A DNA stretch of 64,000 nt from Lolliginicoccus lacisalsi (GCF_014841105.1 NZ_JACYWE010000004.1:62001-126000); one strand, 5' to 3'; positions 50,133-59,820 are shown, numbered from the stretch's first letter. Translations and numbers: made by a program. Notes: a model not told the origin generated them from the sequence alone.

Positions 50133-52388
50133 ATGGCATCCGCCACCACAGAGACCTCCACCACGGCCCTCCGGGCGATCGAGCATGGGGTTGGCATCCT
50201 CGACGAGCATCGCGCGCTCGCCGACTCCGTCCGGGCCTTCACCGAGCGCTACATCCGCGCGGATGACGTCCGCGCCGAGATCGACGCGACCGACGAGGAG
50301 CGCACCCCGCCGTTCTGGTCCGACCTCGCAGCCCAGGAGCTCCTCGGGCTCGCCATCCCCGAGGAGCACGGCGGCAGCGGCTACGGGATCCTCACCCTCG
50401 CCGTGGCGCTGGAGGCGCTCGGGCGCCGCATCGCCCCCGGGCCATTCGTGCCTACCGTTCTCGCGAGCGCCATGATCAGCGCCTCGGACTCCAAGGCACG
50501 GGTGGAGCTCCTGCCCTCCCTCGCTAGCGGGGAAAGGGTGGCCGCCGTCGCCCTGCGCGGCACCTTCACCACCTCCCGCGACAGCGATGGGCTGATCCTC
50601 GACGGGCACGCCGATGCGGTGATCTCCGCCGAGCACGCGGACATCATCGTCCTGCCCGCGACCGTGGGCGATGGGGAGACCATCTGGCTCGCGGTCGACG
50701 CCGCCTCGGTCCACGCGACGGCCCAGGACAGCATCGACCTGCTGCGCGGCTCCGCGCGCATCGAGGCCCGCGGCGCGCGGATCAGCACCGGCCGCATCCT
50801 CGACGGGCTCGGCCACGCGCACGGCCAGGCCCTCGCCACCGCGCTCCTCGGCGCCGAGGCGCTCGGCATCATGTCCTGGTGCGTCACGACCGCGGCGGAG
50901 TATGCCCGCGTCCGCGAGCAGTTCGGCCGACCGATCGGCCAGTTCCAGGGGGTCAAGCACCTGTGCGCCCGCATGGGGGTGGCTCTCGAGAAGGCCCGCG
51001 CCGTCATCTGGGATGCCGCCAGCGCCCTCGACAACAACGACGCTACCGCGTCCCTCGCGGCCTCCATCGCCGCGACGATCGTGCCCCGCGCCGCGGTCAC
51101 CGTCGCCCAGGACTGCATCCAGGTGCACGGCGGCATCGGCTTCACCTGGGAGCATGACGCGCACATCTACTACCGGCGGGCGCTGGCCATCCGTGGCGCG
51201 CTCGATCATCATGATGTGCACGCGCGCCAGGTGGCGGAGGCCGCTCTGGCCGGGACCACGCGTGGCTCCGCCATCGAGCTGCCGCCCGAGGCCGCTGCGA
51301 TCCGTTCGCGCATCCGGGCCGCCCTCGAGCCGATCGCCAGGATCACCGATGAGGACGAGCAGCTCATCGCCCTCGGCGATGGGGGCTGGGTGCAGCCGCA
51401 CCTGCCCGAGCCATACGGCCGCGCCGCCGCGCCGCTCGAGCAGATCATCATCGCCCAGGAACTCGACGCTGCCGGGATCGCCATGCCGCAGCTGCTCATG
51501 GGCGGGTGGGCGATCCAGGCGATCGTCGCGCATGGCAGCGAGAGCCAGAAGCGCGACCTCGCCGTCCCCACGCTGCGCGGCGAACTGGTGTGGTGCCAGC
51601 TCTTCTCCGAGCCCGGCGCAGGATCGGACCTCGCCTCGCTCAGCACCCGGGCCGTGCGCGCCGACGGCGGCTGGCGGGTCACCGGCCAAAAGATCTGGAC
51701 CACGGTCGCGCAGTTCGCGGACTGGGCGATGCTCATCGCCCGCACCGATCCCGACAAGCCCAAGCACCAGGGCATCACCTACTTCGTGCTCGACATGTCC
51801 ACCCCCGGCATCACCGTCCGGCCATTGCGAGAGATGACCGGATCAGCATTGTTCAACCAGGTATTCCTCGATGACGTATTCATCCCCGACGAGCATGTCG
51901 TCGGCAGGATCAACGACGGGTGGCACGTAGCCCGGACCACCCTTGCCGGGGAGCGGGTGGCGCTGAGCCAGAAGATGGAGGCCTACGCCACCGACCGCGA
52001 CCTGCTGGACTTCGCGCGCGGCCGCGACCTCTCGCCGACCTCGATGGTGCGCCTCGGCGAGCTGCTCGCCGAGAGCCAGGCCGTGGACCTCATCGGCGCG
52101 CGCGTCGTCCTCAAGCAGCTCGCCGGCATCGACGTCAGCACCACTTCATCGGTGGGCAAGCTGCTCGCGATGTCGCTCGGCCAGGCGATCTCCGAGTTCG
52201 TCGTCGAGGAGCTCGGCCCCGCGGGCACGGCGGCCGTGCCCGGACAGCCCAGCGACAAGGCCATCGAGCAGCTCATCGCCGGCCGGGCCACCACCATCTA
52301 CGGCGGCACCACCGAGGTGCAGCTCAACGTCATCGGCGAGCGCATGCTGGGCCTGCCCCGGGACGCCGAGCCCGTGGCCGCGCGGTGA
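50133..52388 (+). CDS. Fused double acyl-CoA dehydrogenase
   Basis: This 751-residue protein consists of two acyl-CoA dehydrogenase modules. The first (about 1-370) has YARVREQFGRPIGQFQGVKH near residue 262 and IQVHGGIGFTWEHD near 335, which contains a candidate catalytic Glu. The second (about 385-750) has LFSEPGAGSDLASLSTRA near residue 492, GQKIWTT near 515 and YGGTTEVQLNVIGERMLG near 725. Such double modules resemble mycobacterial FadE6/FadE22/FadE34-like proteins. It introduces an alpha-beta double bond into acyl-CoAs. The ATG at 50133 is chosen over 50118 because AAAGG is at the right distance. Confidence 0.87.
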   Translation: MASATTETSTTALRAIEHGVGILDEHRALADSVRAFTERYIRADDVRAEIDATDEERTPPFWSDLAAQELLGLAIPEEHGGSGYGILTLAVALEALGRRIAPGPFVPTVLASAMISASDSKARVELLPSLASGERVAAVALRGTFTTSRDSDGLILDGHADAVISAEHADIIVLPATVGDGETIWLAVDAASVHATAQDSIDLLRGSARIEARGARISTGRILDGLGHAHGQALATALLGAEALGIMSWCVTTAAEYARVREQFGRPIGQFQGVKHLCARMGVALEKARAVIWDAASALDNNDATASLAASIAATIVPRAAVTVAQDCIQVHGGIGFTWEHDAHIYYRRALAIRGALDHHDVHARQVAEAALAGTTRGSAIELPPEAAAIRSRIRAALEPIARITDEDEQLIALGDGGWVQPHLPEPYGRAAAPLEQIIIAQELDAAGIAMPQLLMGGWAIQAIVAHGSESQKRDLAVPTLRGELVWCQLFSEPGAGSDLASLSTRAVRADGGWRVTGQKIWTTVAQFADWAMLIARTDPDKPKHQGITYFVLDMSTPGITVRPLREMTGSALFNQVFLDDVFIPDEHVVGRINDGWHVARTTLAGERVALSQKMEAYATDRDLLDFARGRDLSPTSMVRLGELLAESQAVDLIGARVVLKQLAGIDVSTTSSVGKLLAMSLGQAISEFVVEELGPAGTAAVPGQPSDKAIEQLIAGRATTIYGGTTEVQLNVIGERMLGLPRDAEPVAAR

Positions 52389-53248
52389 CCGAGGGCATCA
52401 CACGGCCGGGCCGCGCCATCGTCCAGGGCTCGGGGGAGGACCTTGTCATCCTCGTGCACGGGTTCTCCGATAGCGCCGACGGGTGGCATCGCGTGCAGCC
52501 GCTCCTCGCGCGCGAGCGCACCGTGGTGGCGATCGATCTGCCGGGTTTCGGGCGGTCGGCCGAGGCCTGGCCGTTGCCCCTGCTCGACGCCTATCGCGAC
52601 CTGATCCTCGCGATGGCCCGCGAGCACGGCCGCGGCGGGACCACCACGATCGTCGGCAACTCCCTCGGGGGCGTCGCCGCCGCCCATGCCGCCGCCCACG
52701 CGCCGGACCTGATCGACCGCATCGTCCTCGCGGACGTGCCGGGGCTCGCGCCGACGCCGCCGCTGTGGTCGCGCGCCTCCTCGGTCCGCGCCGAGGCGAT
52801 GCTGCGCGCGCTGACGGGCAGGCTCCCAGCCCGCGCCGCGGTCACCGTGTTCGAGCTGCTCTTCAGCGCCGCGGCACGGCACCGCAAGCGCCTCGACATC
52901 GCAGCGCGCCGCGCCGTGCGGGAGAACTACCCCCACCCGAGCACGGTCGTCGCGCTGCTGCCCAAGGCCCGGGAAGTGCTGCGCGCCCTCGATGGGCTGG
53001 ACCTGCCGAGCCTGATCGCGGCACTGCCGATGCCCGTGCACCTCGTCTGGGGCGAGCATGACTGGCTGACGCCCCCGCGCACCGGCCGCGGCCTGCTCGC
53101 CCACCCCCACGTGACCAGCGCCGTCCTCCCCGGTTGCGGGCACTGCCCGCAGCACGACCGGCCCCGCGCCTTCGCCACGCTCCTCGAGGAGGTGCTGGGC
53201 ACCCCGCACGGCCAGGACGGACCCGAGAGAAATGAGATCGTTCAGTGA
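52385..53248 (+). CDS. Alpha/beta hydrolase
   Basis: This 287-residue protein has the oxyanion HGFSDSADGW near residue 26, nucleophile elbow GNSLGGVAAAH near 90, Asp in GEHDWLTPP near 223 and His in GCGHCPQHD near 250. It may be a thioesterase, esterase or a C-C hydrolase of the operon's lipid. The GTG start overlaps the FadE stop (GTGA), and the FadD gene overlaps its own end. Confidence 0.85.
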   Translation: MTEGITRPGRAIVQGSGEDLVILVHGFSDSADGWHRVQPLLARERTVVAIDLPGFGRSAEAWPLPLLDAYRDLILAMAREHGRGGTTTIVGNSLGGVAAAHAAAHAPDLIDRIVLADVPGLAPTPPLWSRASSVRAEAMLRALTGRLPARAAVTVFELLFSAAARHRKRLDIAARRAVRENYPHPSTVVALLPKAREVLRALDGLDLPSLIAALPMPVHLVWGEHDWLTPPRTGRGLLAHPHVTSAVLPGCGHCPQHDRPRAFATLLEEVLGTPHGQDGPERNEIVQ

Positions 53249-54918
53249 ATCCGGTTCGCAGCGCGCCCCGCATGGTGGGGCTCGTCCGCGGTGCTCGCGC
53301 CATGATCGCCTCCGGCATCGTGCCGCTCGCCCGTCCCGACCTAGCGCTCCGGTCCGTTCGGGTCCTCCGGCGGCAAGGACCATTCGTCGGCGCCCTGCAA
53401 GTGCCGCTCGGTCGCGCGCCGCACAGCGTGGCACTGATCGACGATGCCGGGCCGATGACCTACTGGGAGCTCGACCAGGGATCGACCGCGCTGGCCAGGG
53501 CCTGGGGCTCGTGCGGGCTCGGCAGCGGATCGGTGGTGGCGACGCTATGCCGCGACCACCGGTACCTGGTGATCGCCATGCTGGCCGCCGGCAAGCTCGG
53601 TGCCCGACTGGTGCTGCTCAACACTGGGTTCTCCGGGCCGCAACTGCGCGCCATCGCCGAGCGGGAGAATATCGACGCGCTGGTGCACGACTGCGAGTTC
53701 GACGCGATCGTCGAGCATGCGCCTGCTTCGGTGACCACCTACCTCGGCTGGCATGATCCACAGGCCCCCGCGCGGCGCGCCTGCCCCACGGTCAGCGATC
53801 TCATGCTGTTCCCGCCCTCGCTGCCACTGCCCGTGCCCCGGGCCGCACGCGGATTCGTCCTGCTCACCAGCGGCACCACGGGGATCCCCAAGGGCGCGCC
53901 ACGGGAACGGACGTCGATCCTCTCGACAGGCCAGTTCCTCGACCGCATCCCGCTGCGCGCGGGCGGGGTCACAGTCATCGCTGCGCCCGCCTTCCATGGC
54001 ACGGGACTGTCGCAGTTGCTGCTCGCCCTCGCGCTCGGCAGCACCGTCGTGCTCGCGCGCCGGTTCGACCCTTCGGCCGCGCTCGCGGCGATCGAGCAGC
54101 ACGGTGCCGATGCGCTGATCGTCGTGCCGACCATGCTCCACCGCATGCTCGAGGCGGATGCTGCCGCCGCGGAGCGCCGCGACACCTCGTCGCTGCGGGT
54201 GCTCCTCACTGCTGGATCCGCGCTCGCCCCGGAGCTGTATCGCCGCGCCACCGCCCGGTTCGGCGACGTGGTGCACAACCTCTACGGCTCCACCGAGGTC
54301 GCTGTCGCCTCGGTCGCCACGCCCGATGAGCTGCGGCGAGCACCGGGCACCGTGGGCAGGCCGCCCGCGGGATGCCAGGTCAAGCTCGTTGATCAGGATG
54401 GCAACGAGGTGACCGGGGCGCATCGGCGCGGACGGGTATTCGTGGGGAGCGGGCTCTCGTTCGAGGGCTACACCGATGGCCGGTCCCGCGAGACCTACCG
54501 TGGCCTGCTCGATACCGGGGACATCGGCCACTGGGACTGGTCGGGGCTGCTCTACATCGACGGCCGCGCCGACGACATGATCGTCTCGGGTGGCGAGAAC
54601 ATCCATCCCGTGGCGGTGGAGAACAGCCTGCTCGAGCATCCAGGCGTCAGCGATGCCGCGGTGATCGGGGTGCCCGACGCGGACTTCGGGCACCGGTTAC
54701 GGGCGTACCTCGTGCCCGCCAGCGGGGGCGGGGCAGCAGGCGAGGAGCTCGAGGATTCCGTTCGCGATCACATCCGGGCCCAGCTCGGCAGGCTCGCCGT
54801 TCCCCGCGACGTAGTGATCGTCGAGAGCCTGCCGCGCAATGCCACCGGCAAGCTGCTTCGAAATGTGCTGCAGGATACAGAGACGGTCATCACAATGGAT
54901 GGGAGCGCGCGGCACTGA
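53245..54918 (+). CDS. FadD-like acyl-CoA synthetase (ANL superfamily)
   Basis: This 557-residue AMP-forming enzyme has the P-loop LLTSGTTGIPKGA near residue 209, YGSTEVAV near 347 and the hinge-region motif LDTGDIGHWDWSGLLYIDGR near 420, followed by DDMIVSGGENIHP. The catalytic Lys is in RNATGKLLR near 536. It activates a carboxylic acid as AMP ester then CoA thioester. The GTG start at 53245 overlaps the hydrolase stop. It is last of seven tightly linked genes, so it probably loads the acid that the operon processes. Acyl chain type is unknown. Confidence 0.9.
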   Translation: MNPVRSAPRMVGLVRGARAMIASGIVPLARPDLALRSVRVLRRQGPFVGALQVPLGRAPHSVALIDDAGPMTYWELDQGSTALARAWGSCGLGSGSVVATLCRDHRYLVIAMLAAGKLGARLVLLNTGFSGPQLRAIAERENIDALVHDCEFDAIVEHAPASVTTYLGWHDPQAPARRACPTVSDLMLFPPSLPLPVPRAARGFVLLTSGTTGIPKGAPRERTSILSTGQFLDRIPLRAGGVTVIAAPAFHGTGLSQLLLALALGSTVVLARRFDPSAALAAIEQHGADALIVVPTMLHRMLEADAAAAERRDTSSLRVLLTAGSALAPELYRRATARFGDVVHNLYGSTEVAVASVATPDELRRAPGTVGRPPAGCQVKLVDQDGNEVTGAHRRGRVFVGSGLSFEGYTDGRSRETYRGLLDTGDIGHWDWSGLLYIDGRADDMIVSGGENIHPVAVENSLLEHPGVSDAAVIGVPDADFGHRLRAYLVPASGGGAAGEELEDSVRDHIRAQLGRLAVPRDVVIVESLPRNATGKLLRNVLQDTETVITMDGSARH

Positions 54919-55218
54919 TAGGTTGAAAGGTTGCGGGAAAAGGTCAATTCTGCGGCGCTAGCCGTGCGCGGAAGCATTGCGGAGGACCATCCTGAGCAGC
55001 GCTTTCCTGGTGGGCGGGGGAGTGGAAACCTGCTGGCGGTGCCGCTTTCTCGTTGATGGTCGGGCTTGGTGCCGAACATGCTGGATGTTAAGCGATGGAG
55101 AAAACGCCGTCCCGGAATGCCGCAATTGTTGCATTTCCTGTTACGCGGGCAATAACTGCCGAACATCACGCGAAAATGGTGTCCCGCATCAATGCCCGAA
55201 GCCCTTTACGATCAGCGC
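54919..55218. other. AT-richer gap after fadD
   Basis: This 300-bp gap has lower GC. An open frame from a TTG at 54977 gives an unusually Cys-rich peptide, but it continues as a shadow frame through the next gene, so I do not call it. It probably carries the promoter of the fourth acyltransferase; no clear -10/-35 pair was found. Confidence 0.45.
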
Positions 55219-56562
55219 ATGGTCATACGACTCGCCCCCCTCGACTGCGCCGCGTACCGGGTGGAGGCCGCCGCCGGGCGCCGCGTGGCGAGCCAGGCAG
55301 TGTGGAAGTACGACCGCCCCGTCGACCATGATGTTCTCGCCCGCTTCCACCGACGTCTCGGGCAAGGCCCGCTCGCGCGCCGCATCGCTCCCGCCACCAT
55401 TCCCGCCGCCGGGGACCGCTGGGTCAAGGAACCGGGCAGCGAGCCCATCGAGCATGCGCCTGGCCCGCTACCCGACCACGCCGTCGAGGACTGGATCCGC
55501 GACCGCAGCCATGCTCCCGTCAGCGGAACCGGGCCCACCTGGCGCATGGCCGTCGCCGACCTCGAGTCCGGTGGAGCCGTCGTCTCCGTCCTCGCCTCCC
55601 ACAGCATCGCCGACGGGCAGGCCTTCACCTACGCGCTCCTCGCCGCCGCCTCGGATGCCGCGCTGCCCGTCCCCGCCGATGACGCAGCAACGGCCCGAAC
55701 GGCCCTCGCTGACTCCCGCGCTGCCCTCGCTGCCGCCCCCGCGACCATCCTCGCTCTCGCAGGCCTCCCGCGCGCGCTCGCCAGCAGCAAGCCAGCGCAC
55801 CGTCCGCGGCCACGCACCACCGCCGCAGCGCCCGTAGCCGTCGACGTCATCGCGCGGCTCACCACCGCGAGCGGGGAGTTCCGCTTCCCCGGCGCATCGC
55901 TGCCCGTGGCCAGCCACGACTGGACCACCCGCGCCACCGCGCTCGGCGGCACCACCAACTCGCTGTTCATGGCCATCGCCGCGGACATCGCCACCCGCCT
56001 CGGCCGCGTTGCCGACGACGGCTCCGTCCAGCTCGCCATCCCCGTCAGCCAAAGGACCGCAGGCGACCATCGCGCCAATGCCATCACCGGCGTCACCATC
56101 CCCCTCGATCCCGGCCACGTCCGCACCGGGCTCGGGCCCGTGCGCGCGCTCGCCAAGAAGCGGCTAAGCGAGGCCAAGGGCAAGCCCCACCCGCTCGAGC
56201 CGCTGATCCCGATCACCACGGCCCTGCCCCGGCCCGCTGTCCGTGCCCTCGCCGGAACGATCCTGCACGGCGACTACCTCAGCGTCGGCTGCTCCAACGT
56301 GGGCGTCGCTCCCGAGCAGCTGCTGTCCATCGACGGAGCGCCCGCCACCCACATGATGATGACCTTCGTGCTCCAGGGATACCGCCCCGACCAGATCCTC
56401 CGCACCGGCGGCCGGCTCAATATCGGCATCCTGGAGGCCGCCGGCCTCATCCGCCTCCGCGTCTATGGCTTCGACCCTCGCGTCCCGCTCGACGACGACG
56501 GACTCCGCGAGCTCAGCGCCGACGTCCTGCGCTCCTGGGGGCTCGCCGTGCAGCCCTGGTAA
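55219..56562 (+). CDS. PapA/condensation-like acyltransferase 4
   Basis: This 447-residue acyltransferase of the HxxxD superfamily has the motif LASHSIADGQAFTY near residue 122 (SHxxxDG). The conserved segment SVGCSNVGVAPEQLLSIDGAP near residue 356 is like the C-terminal core of WS/DGAT and PapA proteins. It shares only the fold with acyltransferases 1-3. It lies directly upstream of the DrrAB-type exporter genes, as PapA5 lies near DrrABC in mycobacteria. The start is uncertain; an in-frame ATG at 55192 is an alternative and neither has a clear ribosome binding site. Confidence 0.75.
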   Translation: MVIRLAPLDCAAYRVEAAAGRRVASQAVWKYDRPVDHDVLARFHRRLGQGPLARRIAPATIPAAGDRWVKEPGSEPIEHAPGPLPDHAVEDWIRDRSHAPVSGTGPTWRMAVADLESGGAVVSVLASHSIADGQAFTYALLAAASDAALPVPADDAATARTALADSRAALAAAPATILALAGLPRALASSKPAHRPRPRTTAAAPVAVDVIARLTTASGEFRFPGASLPVASHDWTTRATALGGTTNSLFMAIAADIATRLGRVADDGSVQLAIPVSQRTAGDHRANAITGVTIPLDPGHVRTGLGPVRALAKKRLSEAKGKPHPLEPLIPITTALPRPAVRALAGTILHGDYLSVGCSNVGVAPEQLLSIDGAPATHMMMTFVLQGYRPDQILRTGGRLNIGILEAAGLIRLRVYGFDPRVPLDDDGLRELSADVLRSWGLAVQPW

Positions 56563-56616
56563 CCCCGCCCTGCTTGACGACACCCTGCTTGACGACACCG
56601 ACGAGAGGCCGCACTC

Positions 56617-57573
56617 ATGACCGAACCAACCCTCGCCATCGACGCGCGGGGCCTCGCCAAGCACTACGGGACCTTCGCCGCCGTCACCTCCGTCGACCTC
56701 GCCGTGCCCACCGGAACCGTCCACGCGGTCCTCGGCCCCAACGGTGCCGGAAAGACCACCACAGTGCGCATGCTCGCCACCCTCACCAGGCCCACCGGCG
56801 GAACAGCCCGCATCCTCGGCCACGACATCGTCCGCGACGCCACCGCCGTGCGCTCCCTCATCGGGCTCACCGGCCAGTACGCCAGCGTTGACAATGACCT
56901 CAGCGCCCGCGAGAACCTCACTATCTTCGCCCGGCTGCTCGGCTACAACCGTGCCCGTGCCCGCGCCCGCACCGACGAACTGCTTGCGGAGTTCAGCCTC
57001 ACCGACTCCGCCACCAAGCCCTTGAAGAGCTTCTCCGGCGGCATGCGCCGCCGCCTCGATCTCGCCGCGAGCCTCATCGCCGAGCCACCGCTGATCTTCC
57101 TCGACGAGCCCACCACGGGCCTCGACCCGCGCACCCGCGTCGACATGTGGAACACCGTGCGCTCGCTCGTGGCGCGCGGCTCCACCATCCTGCTCACCAC
57201 CCAGTACCTCGAGGAGGCCGACGAGCTCGCTGATCGCATCACCGTCATCGACCACGGCACCGTCGTCGCCGAGGGCAGCCCCGATGAGCTCAAGGACAGC
57301 ATCGGCCACAGCGTCCTGCGCGTCACCGTCACCGACCCGCACGACACCCTCCGCGCCGCCCGCATCGTCGCCGCCTCCACCGGCGCCGAGGCCTCCGCCG
57401 CCACCCCCGGAACCCTCACTGCCGCGCTCGCCAGCACCAGCGAGGTCCCAGAGGTTCTCCTCGCGCTGCGCGCCGCCGGAATAGGGATCCGCGACCTCGC
57501 GATCGAGCGCCCCGACCTCAACGCCGTCTTCTTCGCCCTCACCGGCAACCCGCACAAGGAGGATGTCGCTTGA
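56617..57573 (+). CDS. ABC transporter ATPase, DrrA-like
   Basis: This 318-residue ABC-2 ATPase has Walker A VLGPNGAGKTTT near residue 38, signature FSGGMRRRLDLA near 135 and Walker B LIFLDEPTTGLDPRT near 157. The DrrA-type C-terminal domain ends with LNAVFFALTG near 306. DrrA proteins power export of lipids or hydrophobic antibiotics. It overlaps the permease gene by 4 bases. Confidence 0.9.
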   Translation: MTEPTLAIDARGLAKHYGTFAAVTSVDLAVPTGTVHAVLGPNGAGKTTTVRMLATLTRPTGGTARILGHDIVRDATAVRSLIGLTGQYASVDNDLSARENLTIFARLLGYNRARARARTDELLAEFSLTDSATKPLKSFSGGMRRRLDLAASLIAEPPLIFLDEPTTGLDPRTRVDMWNTVRSLVARGSTILLTTQYLEEADELADRITVIDHGTVVAEGSPDELKDSIGHSVLRVTVTDPHDTLRAARIVAASTGAEASAATPGTLTAALASTSEVPEVLLALRAAGIGIRDLAIERPDLNAVFFALTGNPHKEDVA

Positions 57574-58379
57574 CCATCACCCGCGCGCCCGCCCCACCCA
57601 TCGAGCCCATCGCCCGCGTGACCCTTGCCGCCACGTTCCACCAGACCCGCATGATGGCCTACCGCGGACTGCTCAAGCTGCGCCGCAGCCCCCAGCAGCT
57701 CTACGACGTCATCATCCTGCCCATCGTCGGCACCGTGCTGTTCGCCACCATCTTCGGTGGCGTCGTCACCGGAAGCGTCGACTCCTACCTGCCCTTCCTC
57801 ATTCCCGGCGTGCTCGTGCAGATCATCGTCACCGTCAGCGTCGTTACCGGGGTACAGCTCTCCGACGACATCAGCAAGGGCATCTTCGACCGCTTCAACG
57901 CCCTGCCCGTCGCCCGCATCGCCCCGCTCGCCGGAGCGCTCGCCGCGTCCACCATCCGCTACGCCATCGCCGCGATCATGACCATCCTCGTCGGCTACGT
58001 CATGGGCTACCGCGCCGAGAGCATCCTCGGACTGCTCCTCGGCGCCATCCTCGTCATCCTCGCCGGATTCGTCGTCAGCTGGATCTTTGCGCTTCTCGGC
58101 GTGCTCCTCACCGAGCCTTCTGCCGTCCAGGGCCTCTCCATGCTCGTCCTGACCCCGCTGATGTTCGCTTCCAACGCGCTCGTGCCCATCGAGACCATGC
58201 CCGGATGGATGCAGGCCGTGGCCAGGTTCAACCCGATCTCCCACCTCGTCTCGGCACTGCGCGAGCTCACCATGACCGGCAGCCCCGGTAGTGACACCGC
58301 CTGGGCGATCCTCGGCCTCGCGCTCATCCTCGCTGTGTTCGTGCCCCTCACCGTGGGCGCCTACATGCGCCGGTCGTAG
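57570..58379 (+). CDS. ABC-2 type permease, DrrB-like
   Basis: This 269-residue permease has six predicted membrane helices and the ABC-2 membrane family pattern. [19 protein letters not shown] near residue 205 and [14 protein letters not shown] near 229 are typical of DrrB/DrrC. The TTG start at 57570 overlaps the ATPase gene (TTGA). With the DrrA-like protein it forms a half-exporter that could move the lipid built by the neighbouring acyltransferases across the membrane. Confidence 0.9.
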   Translation: MTITRAPAPPIEPIARVTLAATFHQTRMMAYRGLLKLRRSPQQLYDVIILPIVGTVLFATIFGGVVTGSVDSYLPFLIPGVLVQIIVTVSVVTGVQLSDDISKGIFDRFNALPVARIAPLAGALAASTIRYAIAAIMTILVGYVMGYRAESILGLLLGAILVILAGFVVSWIFALLGVLLTEPSAVQGLSMLVLTPLMFASNALVPIETMPGWMQAVARFNPISHLVSALRELTMTGSPGSDTAWAILGLALILAVFVPLTVGAYMRRS

Positions 58380-58447
58380 GCTGCCCGGCTGATGCGTCGC
58401 GCGCCCGCTTTGACGAGCGGCCCCGAGAACCTGGAACAATAGCGGGC

Positions 58448-59299
58448 GTGACGGCGACAAGACTTGATGGCAAGGCCACCCGCGACGAACTCTTCCACGA
58501 CCTCGCAGCGCGCGTGGAGGTGCTCGAGTCCCGCGGCATCCAGCCCGGGCTCGGCACGATCCTCGTCGGAGACGACCCCGGCTCGGCAGCATACGTGCGC
58601 GGCAAGCACGCTGACTGCGCCCGCGTCGGCATCGCTTCCATCCGCCGCGACCTGCCCGCTGACATCAGCCAGGAAAAGCTGCACGCCACCATCGACGAGC
58701 TCAACGCGGACCCGGCCTGCACCGGCTACATCGTGCAGCTGCCCCTGCCCAAGCACCTCGACGAGAACGCCGCCCTCGAGCGCATCGACCCCGACAAGGA
58801 CGCGGACGGGCTCCACCCCATCAACCTCGGCCGCCTCGTCCTCGGCAAGGAAGCACCCCTGCCGTGCACGCCGCGCGGCATCGTGCACCTGCTGCGCCGC
58901 TACGACGTGCCCATTGCTGGTGCCCACGTCGTCGTTGTCGGGCGCGGCATCACCGTCGGTCGGCCCATCGGACTGCTCCTCACCCGGCGCAGCGAGAACG
59001 CCACCGTCACCCTCTGCCACACCGGCACCCGCGACCTCGCCGCCCACGTCCGCCAGGCCGACATCGTCATCGCCGCGGCCGGAGTGCCCGGAATCATCAC
59101 CGCCGACATGGTCAAGCCCGGAGCCGCAGTCCTCGATGTCGGCGTGAGCCGCGTCGAAGGCAAGCTCGCCGGTGATGTCGCCCCCGAGGTGTGGGACACC
59201 GCCGGCCATGTCTCGCCCAACCCCGGCGGAGTCGGCCCCCTCACCCGGGCCTTCCTCATCGCCAACGTGGTCGAGCGCGCCGAGCGGCAGCAAGCCTGA
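58448..59299 (+). CDS. folD: Bifunctional methylenetetrahydrofolate dehydrogenase/cyclohydrolase
   Basis: This 283-residue enzyme has a catalytic domain ([14 protein letters not shown] near residue 46, with the catalytic Lys; [11 protein letters not shown] near 92; DADGLHPIN near 118). The NADP-binding domain has [13 protein letters not shown] near 157, and [14 protein letters not shown] near 258 is invariant in FolD. It interconverts methylene-, methenyl- and formyl-tetrahydrofolate in the cytosol. It starts with GTG at 58448 and precedes the DUF3017 gene as in other Mycobacteriales. Confidence 0.96.
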   Translation: MTATRLDGKATRDELFHDLAARVEVLESRGIQPGLGTILVGDDPGSAAYVRGKHADCARVGIASIRRDLPADISQEKLHATIDELNADPACTGYIVQLPLPKHLDENAALERIDPDKDADGLHPINLGRLVLGKEAPLPCTPRGIVHLLRRYDVPIAGAHVVVVGRGITVGRPIGLLLTRRSENATVTLCHTGTRDLAAHVRQADIVIAAAGVPGIITADMVKPGAAVLDVGVSRVEGKLAGDVAPEVWDTAGHVSPNPGGVGPLTRAFLIANVVERAERQQA

Positions 59300-59392
59300 T
59301 CTCGCTCGCAGTGGCGGCATGGACCGGCGGGGCCGGCGCGCGGAGGCAGATCCCTCGCGCCTCGCGCCCGCGCCACTAGGTTGGGAAAATGG

Positions 59393-59477
59393 GCCGGACA
59401 CAAACTTGAGCCGGACACAAACTTGAGCCGGGCAGCACCTTGAGCCGGGCAGCACCTTGAGCAGGGCAGCACCGCCG
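59393..59477 (+). repeat. Five-unit 17-bp minisatellite
   Basis: Units 1 and 2 are GCCGGACACAAACTTGA, units 3 and 4 are GCCGGGCAGCACCTTGA and unit 5 is a decayed form, so two sequence types occur in tandem pairs. The array lies 35 bp upstream of the DUF3017 start and may vary in copy number. Confidence 0.95.
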
Positions 59478-59511
59478 CACGGGACCACGACCAGCAGACG
59501 AGGGGGAACCA

Positions 59512-59820
59512 GTGGCACCACGGATCCACCCAGCGCGCCGCGAGCAGATCCGCGCTGCGATGTCGCATGTGCCGCTCGCCATCATCAGCGTGTTCCTGCT
59601 GCTCGCGCTCGTGCTCGTGCTGCAGGACCGCTGGCGGCGCGGGGCATTCGTCCTCGGCGTCACCTCGTTGCTCGCTGCCTGGTTCAGGCTCATCCTGCCC
59701 GAGATCCAGGCAGGACTGATCGCGGTGCGCAGCAAGCCCTTCGACGTGAGCGTGCTCGTGTCCATGGGCGTGATCATCGTGTGGCTGACCTTGTCCATCG
59801 ATCCGCTCGGCACCGACTAG
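59512..59820 (+). CDS. DUF3017-family membrane protein
   Basis: This 102-residue protein has three predicted membrane helices (about residues 21-38, 47-62 and 80-97). Its place after folD matches the conserved folD-DUF3017 arrangement of Mycobacteriales (Rv3356c-Rv3355c). Function is unknown. The GTG at 59512 is preceded by AGGGGG. Confidence 0.88.
   Translation: MAPRIHPARREQIRAAMSHVPLAIISVFLLLALVLVLQDRWRRGAFVLGVTSLLAAWFRLILPEIQAGLIAVRSKPFDVSVLVSMGVIIVWLTLSIDPLGTD

Noticed and set aside
54977-55837. Cys-rich frame from a TTG at 54977, possibly a zinc-binding protein
   Set aside because: It contains many Cys but runs on in a shadow frame inside acyltransferase 4; no ribosome binding site is at the right distance.
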